From: Laguncularia racemosa
Taxonomy: Eukaryota; Streptophyta; Magnoliopsida; Myrtales; Combretaceae
Assembly: GCA_037954665.1 (NCBI GenBank)
Contig: JBBMOL010000250.1
Location: 806,001 to 870,000, forward strand
Direction: 5' to 3'
Length of the DNA stretch: 64,000 nt
The notes under the pieces are model-generated. The model did not search any database. It worked only from the letters and a program-made list of their open reading frames with translations, and was not told where the DNA came from. Position 1 is the stretch's first letter. Every line of letters begins with the position of its first letter. Position numbers and translations under genes: made by a program. This document shows, piece after piece, positions 49,101 through 58,756 of the stretch.

Positions 49101-49851
49101 TTGTAATTTTTTTCAAACCTAAAAAAAAAAGGCTCGATCCAATTCAATTTACGATTCAAATTGTTTTTACATATGTTGTTAATTTTTTTTTTTATATACA
49201 AGTTAATAAGTTATAAAAAATTATAGTTAATATAAAAATATTTAATTTATTATTATTTCTTTAATCTTACTCTTCATTTTCAATACACATGTGATATTTA
49301 AGAGGGTTTTATTACCGATTTTAAGGTAATTATAATTTTTGTATTAGTCAATGTAAAAAATATGAAATAAAAAAGTAAGTTATTTATAAAAACCAAATAA
49401 AAGAAGGAGCTAAATAGACAACATAGAATTTTCTTTTTTAATCATATATTTTGTTTCTGTAGATTTATACTACCATTTACTTTTTTTTTTTTACTTCTCA
49501 TGGTTTAGTTCGACTCGTAATTTATTTTAAACCTAAAAAGACAGTTCAAACTTAATTTATAGTTTAGTTTGATTTGATTTAGTTTGCAGTTTGGTTGATC
49601 TTTTTCCCCATCTCTAATTATAAGTACCGAATTCGGAAAATCATTTTAAATAATTAGTGCGTAAATTATTTATTAGTTAAATTGTGAAATGCGTGTTTGG
49701 ATAAAAATCATTATTAGTAATATACACATACACATTTCCTTATAACTTTGATTTACGTTTCATTCCACAAGTGAGGTTGTCCATAATTTTAGAGACAATT
49801 TTGTGCTATATATATATATATATATTGTGATAACGAATTTTTTTACTTTAT

Positions 49852-49856
49852 CTTTT
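49852..49856. repeat. Target-site duplication CTTTT (left copy)
   Basis: Matches 60972-60976 exactly and abuts the LTR end. Confidence 0.8.
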
Positions 49857-50445
49857 TGTGGGGGGTGTTAGTTTGAGTACGAGATCACACGCTACACATG
49901 GCTTAACGAAAGAAGCGACATGTATAAGGATGATTAGGGGGGAAATGAGATGGAGAAGAGGAGTAGGTAGTCCTAGGTAAGGCTCAACATAATGGTGATA
50001 GGTGAATGTTCTAAAGGTATTATCATGTTTCTGATCCTTTAAGAAAAATTTGGAAGAGCAACAGTCTTTTTTCAAAATGAATTCCCCTTTGAAGGAGGAG
50101 GTATGGGGTATTTACAGTATCTGTTTATGAATTTTGTTCGTTAGATGATGACTGCGATTAACTGTTCTGAGCAAATGAGCTCTCATATGGCTTTTGTATG
50201 GGTCTATGCTCATTAGATAGGCCCATTAGAGGTCTTTAGTATATGTGTTTATATGAGCTTTATTGAGAAAGATTGGATTAGATCGGTCAATTCTATAGGC
50301 TCTACTTTAAGCTTATTATGCCAAATTTCTCATGATCATCTCAAACCATGGGTTTGACTCCATTGGCTCTATTACCTTAATCTAAAGAGTTAAATAGATT
50401 AAAATATAAGGCTTAAAGCCTATTAGTCAATTTTAGCCCTCTATA
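49857..50445 (-). repeat. 3' LTR of Tat-like element
   Basis: 589 bp, direct repeat of 60373-60971. Shared blocks include GGTGATAGGTGAATGTTCTA, AATGAGCTCTCATATGG and ATTGAGAAAGATTGGATTAG. Confidence 0.9.
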
Positions 50446-50456
50446 TTTTGCCTCCT
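50446..50456 (-). promoter_or_regulatory. Polypurine tract of Tat-like element
   Basis: Minus strand AGGAGGCAAAA lies directly before the 3' LTR start TATAGAGGGC. Confidence 0.75.
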
Positions 50457-51114
50457 GATCAAAGTCTTTTAAATAAAATTGAAGAGATTTAGGTATTAGA
50501 TAAGTCTTTTTAATGGCTAGGAAATTATTTGACGTATGCACACTTGTGAAATAGCTGCACCCTTATTGTATATATGCTTGCAAAATTCATATCATAAGAG
50601 TTGGCGTTAATGCTACATATAATTTAGTTTTTTCACTTAGTGCACAAGCTTGTAGTGCTATTTAATTGCACGTGTCGCCTTTAGCCAACTAAAAATAGAT
50701 ATTGCCTTTGTGATTTAATAGAATTAAGTTCTCGATATGTAATTTTATTTTAGTAGAAGAGTTGTATTTAGCTTTTATATATAGTGGTAAGTGGGGAAGA
50801 TCCCACCGATGTGTTCCTTTGTAAGGTTTTGAGAGTTATGTTGGAGTATATTGATATATCATATGCTATTATTTTCCAAATGAAGAACATAGCTGAGCGT
50901 ATAACCTTTTCTCTTTCAAATTTCTAGTCTAGCCAGCTCAAAAAGCAAGCCCATATATTCAATTCATTTCTCAAGTGGATATTGCCACAATTCTCATTTC
51001 AATGGTCCAGCCCATTCAATGAATTTCAAGCCCATGTCCATTTAAATTAGCAGGTGGTAGATAGGGACAAATCACATAACATCCACTCGCAACTCTACTT
51101 CCCCATAAGATTCC
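50457..51114. other. Non-coding interior of Tat-like element
   Basis: AT-rich stretch between the polypurine tract and the captured resistance-gene piece. No domain recognised. Confidence 0.45.
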
Positions 51115-52360
51115 ATAGTGTTCTCCACGCAGCCTCCTTCTCTAGGTTTCCTTCAATTTCTTTGATTCCACATGCAGGAAAGTTAAACTGGAGGGAAGCT
51201 TTGGCAGATTCTGAAGCTTTTTGCAGGAAGTACAATCAAGGGTTTGAAGACATTCAAGATACTAGATGCTGTCTGGCACATCAGAAATACAAGTATGTCT
51301 TAACATTAAGATTCTCAAAGATTTTAGTTCTCCGATGTCATTAGGAAGTTTTTGAAAGTTTCTACACCAAGATGCATGAATTTCTTCTAGCCTTTTCAAC
51401 TCCCCGAAACACAAGGGAAACCCTATTGTGAAGCAAAAATCCATTTTCAGCACTCTCAGTGCTTTGAGTTTATAGTTGATTTTGGTAGTTCTGAAATGCT
51501 TGTCTCTGACACATCCAATTCTACCAATGAACTCTCTACTTTACCAACTAAAGATGCAAGTCTCTTTATACTTCGACAACCCCTTAGAGATAGATGCTGA
51601 AGTTTCATTTTCTCCCCAATGGAATAAAAAAGTTCAGTAATGTTGGCAAAATCAAGTTTGATCACCGTGACAGACCGCAAGTCACGAATTGAAACTGACG
51701 TCGTTCTTTCTAGCGCAAATCTTCTGATATTTGACGAGCATACATCGCTCTGGTGCCTAGAGCTTAGTGGTCAAGAATTCCATGACATGGAGCTTCAGTC
51801 TTGTCCACATGCTTCAGGCCTACTTCCTTCTCGTGATGTTCCAGTAGATAATAGGGAAGACACGGTGATTTCTGCCAAGACTTTGAAAAATCCTGCAGTG
51901 ATCATTTTTGTCGAGAGAGAAGATGGTTCGCAGGATTATAATTGCAAGGTTTACTCTTGGAACGTTGAACCACTTTACTGCGCATTCTTGGTGAGCTAGT
52001 GCAGGATCTCCCCTGCAGGAACATTTCATTTTTGAGGGTGTCATCTCCTTTACTAAGTTTTCCAAATCCGAACTTTTTTCCGTAAGTTTTGCTCTGCCGT
52101 AATTCCATTGTAGCCGTCTGAGCTTGCGAAGAAGACGCCAGGTATCCTGAGCATCATCAACTTTGCCTGATCGGAGGAATTTGAGGTTTGGGAGGTTTAT
52201 GAATGGTTCTCTGGTTCTGTAATGTTTTGCTCTCTCACGATTTCCCTGCCGAGGTCTCTAACTTGTCTTGCATCCAGAATTTATCATCATCTTCAATTTT
52301 TATAAGAGACATAGCTTGGAGTACTTCAACTCCCTCATCGGGGCATTTCTCACCATTATC
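51115..52360 (-). pseudogene. TIR-NBS-LRR (TNL-type) resistance gene fragment
   Basis: Minus-strand frames give, in gene order, the end of the NB-ARC region (CPDEGVEVLQAMSLIKIED, then KFWMQDKL) and, after a one-base frameshift, RDLGREIVREQNITEPE. After a gap LPNLKFLRSGKVDDAQDTW and LLRKLRRLQW follow, then leucine-rich repeats: RSVTVIKLDFANITELFYSI, MKLQHLSLRGCRSIKRLASL, VELDVSETSISELPKS, LKRLEEIHASWCRNFQKLP, LKSLRILMLRHTCISDVPDS and LQTLDCTSCKKLQNLPKLPS. These match plant TNL proteins, intracellular immune receptors. TIR and most of NB-ARC are absent, several stops and frameshifts occur, and a RING-CH piece lies between the RRLQW stretch and the main LRRs. It is sense with respect to the surrounding retroelement. 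Confidence 0.86.
51960..52060 (-). pseudogene. RING-CH (RINGv) zinc-finger fragment inside the TNL relic
   Basis: Minus strand reads KMKCSCRGDPALAHQECAVKWF, which keeps the CXC-X7-H-X2-C half of the RINGv E3 ligase domain (family text CKCKGELALAHQECAVKWF, shown shortened as C-C..ALAH-EC--KWF). Just upstream, in the next frame, LSKGDDTLK fits the residues that precede it; a single extra A in a run of A explains the shift. The first Cys pair (CRICF) and the last pair (CDVC) are not readable. After KWF the frame degenerates. Confidence 0.8.
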
Positions 52361-52365
52361 AGGCT

Positions 52366-54135
52366 AAAGAGATGTACTCCTTGGAGTATGAGATAAGTAC
52401 CATTGTCCCTCTTCTTGATGTGCTTCCCGAGCATGATGATGCAGAGATTGTTATTGTTATGTATGAAGTCTTAATGCATCCTGTTCTGTTGGATGATCAG
52501 TCATTGTTTACTGAGTTTGAGGTTTTTGTTGAAGCAATTAACCTTATTCATGAACTGTCATTGGATGAACATCGGCAAATCCCGTGTATCTATGCGCTTT
52601 TCTTTTTCAAACGAAAAGTGCGTGCTGTTGCTCATCGGTTGGCTGGACCCATGGGTAAATTAAAGAGAGCCATTGACTTGGAACCTTTGCAGCCATTGTT
52701 TAAAAAAGTTTATTGGGTCTTTGGATGCAGAAGTCATCCGATCACAAATAGAAAGTTCGAGGCCTAGAGTGCAAGTAGATCGTATCAATGCTTGGCTTGG
52801 AATTAAATCACTGCTTGGGTTTTTTTTTTTTTTGGAACCTCCGGCATTGGAAGAGGGTATTTTGGAGTGCTATCCAATTTTTCTTGATATTGTGCTTAAT
52901 CAAATCAGCAGCGATTCTATAGTTATTTTCTCATGCAGTGACTTGTTTAAAGCAACTCTTTGAAATGCTTGGTTGTAAGGTTTGGTTCAGATCTGCCTCA
53001 TCTCCAAATGTGGTGCACAGCACGTTCCTGGGCCAGTGTTTCCATACAGGAAATGAGAAAATCCACAAAGACTTCTTTGAATTATTCCTGCCCTTCCTAA
53101 AGTCACTTGAAGCTTTGCAAGATGGGGAACTTGAGCAGCAAAGGAGAAGCGTTCTTTACTTTCATTTGTTTTGTGTAAGTTGTCAATGGAATTTGACTCA
53201 CAGGAGCAGTCGGATGATCAGATACTGTTGAGAGGAAAAATTGTCTTTGGAGCTATTGAAGGTTGTTATGGACAATGGAGGTCTGATTTGGTGTCCTCTG
53301 CTTGTCATTGTTGAAGAACAGTGCACTGTCTATAATGGCTATTTTCCAGCTCCAGTGTTCTATATTCATGAGCCTGTTGATGAAATTCAGATCAGGCTCG
53401 AAAGCAGAAATTGGCATATTCTTTCTGATGCTTGTGCTTTGAGTGCTTGAAAATGTGCTACAGCCTAGCTTTTTACAATAGATGACGGTTCTCAACCTGG
53501 TGGAGAAGATATCTCAGGATCCACAAATTATTGTTGATAGTTTTGTGAATTATGATTGTGACGTGGATGCATTAAATGCTGACTTGCCTTTGGCTTCTAC
53601 TTCCCAGCGTCTTGATACTGCTAGCAAGCAAAGTGAATCTCAAGCAGATTGTAGCGGGATTGTTTGGGATCTAGACAGACTAGGGAATCTTTCTCATTTC
53701 AGCTCTCAGGAAAGAAGCTTATATTTGCATTTGATGGCACTTCTATGGAAGCTATTCGGGCATCTGGGTCGCTATCCATGCTCAATCTTGTGGATCCTAT
53801 GTCTGCTGCTGCTTCTCATATTGGAGGTATACCACGTCTTGGACGGTTGCATGGAGATATCTATATCTGTAAGCAATGTGTCATTGGTGACACTATTCAT
53901 CCTTGGGGTGGGATTGTAGTTATCTTGGCACTTGTTGAAGCTGCAGAAACTTGAGATATGCTGCATATGGTCTTCACCTTGTTAGCTAGTGCCCTTCATG
54001 AGAATCCTCAGAACATGAGAGATATGAAGACATGCAGGGGATATCATTTGTTATCTCTTTTTCTGCATCGTAGAATGTCATTGTTTGACATGCAATCTCT
54101 TGAGATATTTTTCCAGATTGCTTGATGCGAAGCAC
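52366..54135 (+). pseudogene. BEACH-domain protein C2-type gene fragment (upstream region)
   Basis: Plus-strand frames read LLDVLPEHDDAEIVIVMYEV, LLDDQSLFTEFEVFVEAINL, KVRAVAHRLAGPMGKLKRA, DLEPLQPLFKKFIGSLDAEV, SSRPRVQVDRINAWLGIKSL, LECYPIFLDIVLNQISSDS and TCLKQLFEMLGCKVWFRSAS, then SGKKLIFAFDGTSMEAIRAS, LGRLHGDIYICKQCVIGDTI and RMSLFDMQSLEIFFQIA. These match the long region before the PH-BEACH domain in plant BEACH C2 (BCHC) proteins, large membrane-traffic factors. At least three frameshifts and several stops break it. A poly-T run at 52819-52832 adds phenylalanines in the LLG-FLEPPAL segment. Where checked (52880-52990) the reading continues without an intron. It is antisense to the retroelement that contains it. 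The BEACH and WD40 parts are absent. Confidence 0.8.
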
Positions 54136-54158
54136 ACATTAATGGAATGGAATAAAAA

Positions 54159-54473
54159 TTGCAGGCTTGCCATAGACACGCTCCTCTATATGGTGCTGGT
54201 CTGGAAGTGCTATCGATGAAGGAGCTGGAGACACATTCTTGCATACATGAAGATGGCCTGAGGCAGATTCATGCCCTCCAACAGCGTAAGGGGAGTCCTG
54301 TTGGTAGTCCTTTTGTTAATTCTCACTTGCTACCGCATTATCATGGGTTGTATCCCACCACACCACCTCCAATGGCTGTTGGCTTGCCTCCATCACTTAT
54401 CCCAAACGGTGTTGGGATTCATGGCAATGGACATGTGAACGGTACCCTTGGCCCATGGTTCAGTCACACCTAA
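54159..54473 (+). pseudogene. C-terminal exon fragment of an unrecognised protein
   Basis: After ATTGCAG, which looks like a 3' splice site, an open frame reads ACHRHAPLYGAGLEVLSMKE, LETHSCIHEDGLRQIHALQQ, RKGSPVGSPFVNSHLLPHYH, GLYPTTPPPMAVGLPPSLIP, NGVGIHGNGHVNGTLGPWFS and HT, then a stop. The Leu/Glu-rich start could form a helix and the rest is Pro/Gly-rich, like the C-terminal tail of a plant nuclear protein, but I cannot name the family with confidence. It follows the BEACH fragment directly and shares its strand, yet does not match that family, so a third or fourth source gene is likely. Confidence 0.5.
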
Positions 54474-56327
54474 TAGCTTTGCATCACAGGATTTAGCAAA
54501 TACCTAAGGTGGTATTTTTTTTTTTTTTTTTTACCCTTCACAGTACATGTAGGGTATTTGAAGATCCCCTACAGGCATTTTCAGCTGAAAGTGGTTTTCA
54601 TTTTCCTTAATTTAAGTTAAATATTTCGATATCCGCTTGCTTGCTTGGATTAAGATATTGGGATTCTTGTGTGTAATTTTTAAATTCATGCACCTTTCTT
54701 TGGGTCTCACCCCTCCTCTTGCTCATTTTATAGGTAAAGGGACTGACACTTGAGGAACTCGTGATCGTGATAAGGACCAAGCTTCAAGGAACTTAGCTTG
54801 CACTTGTAACGAGTGGTAAAGACAATGATTTTAAGAGGTTTGACTCTTTTTCATTTTGTCTTTAATAGCTTTTGAGTTTGTATGACCGTGCGATTTTAAA
54901 AGGTTCGACTTTGTCGTGTCATGCTCTGTGGCTTACAAGTTTGCGACTCAATTTAGAAGCGGTAGTATCTTTGTTACTCTCAGCCATTTTAGACTTTGGA
55001 CAATGACAAGGAGCAATTGCGAGGGGTCAAATTGAATCATGTCAAGCCGAATGTGTTACAGTCACGTTTTGTTTGTCATTGCGAGCTTCTAATCGATTGG
55101 AATGAGCTCAAATTGTGTCAAGCCAAATGCATTGCTGTCACACTTTGCTTGTTACCGATACATAGTCCAATTGGTCGAAGTGAAACTCCATAGTACTAGC
55201 AGCTGAACCTTGTTCTATAGGCACGTACCTTTGTATCCTTGAGTTTGTATGATTGTGCGATTTTAAGAGGTCTGGCTCTTTGTTGTATCGTGTGTTGCGA
55301 CTCACAAGCTTGCAGCTGAGTAGCAGTGGCAATTGGAATTGGAATCGTGATGAGCAAGGCCTCCATTGAGTGTGTCATTTATTTAGGTTATCTTTCCTTC
55401 TCTTTTTATTTTATTTGATATCAACCATACTGTGCTGAGTCTGCTTGTTTGATTTTTCTTTCAGGAGTGAAGAAAGTCCTTCCATTGTCAGACAAATTTG
55501 GTCTAGACGTCATTAATCCCCCATGAACATTACCTCGTGGCTTTCAAACTTAAGAGCCTTGCATGCTTGCTAAGCTCTTTTCATCCTATTATTAGTCCAA
55601 TAACGCATTTATTCTTTTCGCGCTTACTTAAGAAATAGATAAAAGAGAAAGATAATCAACTTTGTTGATATGATCGAAACCATGTGCATTATCACATGGG
55701 GAACTTAAATCGAATGTCAGATTGGGTGCTTTGGATTTGTGGGCTCTAGTAGAATGGGAATCGCAAAACATAATTAGCCTTAAGCCTCTTGATAGAAAAG
55801 ATGACATTGGACTTAATTTGATATAGCTCAAACGTCTTACTTAAAATTCATGACGACTTGCTTTACCACTAATTGGTATAAGAACTTACCAATAACACTA
55901 CCATTCCATATGGAAACATTCTTCTACATATTAGAAATAACTTGATTGCTTAAACATAGGTTATCGTATTTCTCCCAATGTGATGGGCTTGTAAGGAAGA
56001 CTTAAAACATGCCATTAGAATAACTCAATCATTTGTAGAATAAGCTTAATTCACCATTCTCTTATCTTGCATGTTGCGGCTAATAGTTAAAGGCCTTCAT
56101 GCCTTAAGTCAGAAAGTGAGACATCTCTTGATCAAATATCTAAATTCATGAGGACAACCAATAATCGCAAGTAAATGCTATTTTAGCTTCCATAGGGGTA
56201 CATACCATAATACTATAAATGATGCAACTTCCCTTCCTTTTATATATATATATAACCAAAAATCCTATTGTCATGCCATTTATTGCATATGGACTTCCAA
56301 TGCTCTTCGTAATTAAGTGTCAAATAC
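54474..56327. other. Non-coding interior of Tat-like element with short direct repeats
   Basis: Begins with a poly-T tract near 54518. A block TGTATGA(C/T)(C/T)GTGCGATTTTAA(A/G)AGGT occurs at about 54876 and 55246, with the same following text (CACAAGCTTGC / TACAAGTTTGC), so an about 100-base repeat is spaced by some 370 bases. No gene recognised. Confidence 0.5.
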
Positions 56328-56503
56328 CTTGTATATTGGCTCGATAGATGTAACGTAGCGTGCCCTTGTGTAGTTGGCTTGATAACATTAGTGTAGTGTA
56401 CTTTTGTGCATTAGCTTGATAGATGTAACGTAGTGTATCCTTGTGCATTGGCTTGATAGAAGTAGTGTAGTGTACCTTAGCTTGATGGACGTAGCATAGT
56501 GTA
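56328..56503. repeat. Minisatellite, about 37-bp unit, five copies
   Basis: Imperfect units of the form CCTTGTGCATTGGCTTGATAGA followed by TGTAACGTAGTGTA, repeated in tandem about five times inside the Tat-like element. Confidence 0.85.
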
Positions 56504-56519
56504 GTCATGAGTCCAATTT

Positions 56520-56960
56520 ACTTTTCTTTTAATGTATGTATTTATATGTTCAATGTTTGATTGATTGATGATACATTCTTAAGCTTTCTTGTTACACATG
56601 CACTTAATGTTTGATTAATTGTCCTTGTATGCATGAGCTTTCTCATTATATGCACATTTGATGTTTGATTGATTGGCTTTGCATGCATGTGCTTCCTCAC
56701 TACACCCCTCCAGTTTTAATGTATAGGTTTTATAAATATGTGTATCACCTCTACTATGTGCAGCTCATTTCATTTCATAGGAGAGCTTTCATACTTAGTT
56801 ACTTTACTTCTTTGTATGTTGACCATATGTACTTTACTTCACTCATGCATGGATGTGCACTTCATTTCATTTGTGTACTACCTATCCACTTCACCCACTT
56901 GTGCGTCTATGCGCGCTTCATTTCACTTACGCATCTATGTACCATGTTGTTTATAGCATT
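56520..56960. repeat. Degenerate tandem repeats, about 60-bp unit
   Basis: Repeated AATGTTTGATTGATTG with TGCATGCATG and GCTTTCTCAT/ACAC between (three units to about 56700), followed by repeats of CACTTCATTTCA-like text to about 56960. The long + strand open frame here is a by-product of the repeats. Confidence 0.7.
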
Positions 56961-57697
56961 ACTCCCGTTAATGAATATTGTATTGTGTTTATTGCTTTGA
57001 ATCTCTCATTTCATGTTGTTTAGTAGCATACCACAATATGAATGTTGTAATATCAACATAACACTTTGTGTTTTTTTTTTTTTTTTTTAATAAGATCTTG
57101 CGCAGCTAGCTATGTTTCTCATTTACAAGCGATGGTCCTTACTTTACCCATAATGAAAAGAGATAGGAACAATAATGTGTATTGTCCAAACTCGAAAGTA
57201 ACAACGTCATTAGTCAAGGGGGTATTACCCACTACTTAACTTATTCGAAACTTGATGAGTTTAAGCAAAGTTAAAAGTGAATGTATTATGTTACACGCTT
57301 AGGAAATAATACTATAATCGACTGGTGTATAATGAGTTGAATAAACATTGTGCACTTAGGAGACAAACCTCATACTAAGTAGCAGCAATGTAACAATGTG
57401 TAATACACATATGTTATGTGTGTTAAAGGAGTACTCTCCCCCAATCTTGAAGTAATGATGAAGAGAAGAAGACATTAACAAATATAAAAAAGTAAGCTCA
57501 TGCTACTTAAGCTTGTCATTTTCATTCATTAACTTTCTTAATACATCTCGCTTTTGACAAGCGAAACTTTTCAATATACTAAAAGTTAATAGGAGTAGTG
57601 ATAGCGTATGTCTTTGGATTGTAGAATTTACAATAATCATTATTGAGAACTTCCTCAACAATCACGAAGATTGGTCGTGGCGACTCACTTAGTCGTG
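56961..57697. other. Non-coding interior of Tat-like element
   Basis: Includes a poly-T tract at about 57069-57088. Reverse transcriptase would be expected leftward of the protease, but no RT motif could be read on the minus strand. Confidence 0.45.
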
Positions 57698-58756
57698 TTA
57701 GATCAAATTCTTTCGCTTAAGGTTTGATTTAGTCTTGCATCTGTTGAGGGATAGGTTGGATTTCTTAGATTTATTTTGGATCTGGAGAAAATAAACACAC
57801 CTCTTTAGACCCTTGTAGCTGTCATAAATTGTATACCTTGCGCTCATTTGTCCTAATGAATTTTTCAATATTCTCCGTTTCTTGTTCTTCTTCTTACCTC
57901 CTTGGTAACCATACATCTTCCTTTTCCTTTGCTGCCCCCTTTGAATTTCTTCCCAAGTAGGTAATGGGACACTAGAGGGTTTCATAATAGCAATTTCTCA
58001 TTCCTCAGCATATTCATAAAAAAAAAAGGCCAATTCAATAAAGTATGACTTATCTTGCTTAAAAGCATTTCTTGTAGTAGGCATGAATATGTCATTCCCC
58101 TTCTAGTGACCTTTAATGCATTGATGTAACGTTGAAGGTATCAAGTTGTGATCATGCAACCACTTCCTTCCCACGAGTAGGTGGTAGGATATGGGCGCAT
58201 CGATCACGTGAAAGGCAACAAAGTCATGGATAGGTCCAACTTTGAGATCTACATTAACCAGTCTTAGTGTCTTTGTGGGGGAATGATTGAAGTTGTTCAC
58301 CAAAATAGGTTGCTTCAACAAATGCTCAAGGTTAATTTTGGTGGCTTCAAATGTGGTCTTTGACATGATGTTCAAAGAGGACCTAGTGTCTATGAATGTC
58401 CTCTTCATCAAATATCTATTAAGCACTCCCTCTACGTACAATGGACGATAGTGACTTAGGTTTTTCACACACATATTAGCATCTGTGAACAAAATTGCAT
58501 TCTCATAAGCACGAGCCACTCTCTTCATAGGCTGCATTACACTACACTCTGCATATTGATCTTCTGAGATCTGCATGAGTACAGTAGCTGTTGTAAGCTT
58601 AGCCTTCTCATCAAATGTGAAAAGGTTGAAGAAATTTCTAAAACTTGATGCTTTCGTAAGTGCAACAACAACAGGAGGGCACTCATCCTTTTTGACTTGA
58701 ATCCACTTTCCTTTTTCCTTGCTTACCTCGACAAGTGGCCTATGATTGGTTTCCAT
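57698..58756 (-). pseudogene. Protease and linker of Tat-like gypsy element
   Basis: The minus-strand frame 58756-58103 reads HYRPLYVEGVLNRYLMKRTF then IDTRSSLNIMSKTTFEATKI. In active Tat/Ogre-type copies the text is FIDTGASLNIM, so the active-site Gly-Ala is now Arg-Ser. VNVDLKVGPIHDFVAFHVID, SYHLLVGRKWLHDHNLIPST and LHQCIKGH complete the protease. After a stop the linker continues (PSSVPLPTWEEIQRG at 57985 and leftward) and then fades out where RT should start. Confidence 0.85.

Larger units (their letters stand above)
42169..49851. other. Long AT-rich intergenic stretch with repeats
   Basis: Contains the 3' flank of the LUC7 gene (to about 42430), a dispersed repeat copy (43507-43680), a CT microsatellite (45484-45508), paired fold-back repeats (45514-46104), AT dinucleotide runs (42936-42951 and 49808-49825), and otherwise low-complexity AT-rich DNA. 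Short open frames such as those at 42890-43234 and 43340-43621 have no recognisable similarity. No gene supported. Confidence 0.5.

Noticed and set aside
51640..51999. 119-codon + strand open frame
   Set aside because: Complementary to the TNL leucine-rich-repeat and RING-CH text on the minus strand; no similarity of its own.
52280..52365. Possible extension of the BEACH fragment leftward (Ser/Pro-rich + strand text)
   Set aside because: The same interval on the minus strand reads convincingly as TNL (DEGVEVLQAMSLIKIED), so the plus-strand resemblance is chance.
52366..54135. Functional BEACH-domain gene
   Set aside because: Frameshifts and stops, no BEACH or WD40 region, and location inside a retroelement; kept as a pseudogene fragment.
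56665..57000. 111-codon + strand open frame
   Set aside because: Arises from the CACTTCATTTCA-type tandem repeats, with low-complexity Cys/His/Phe text and no domain.
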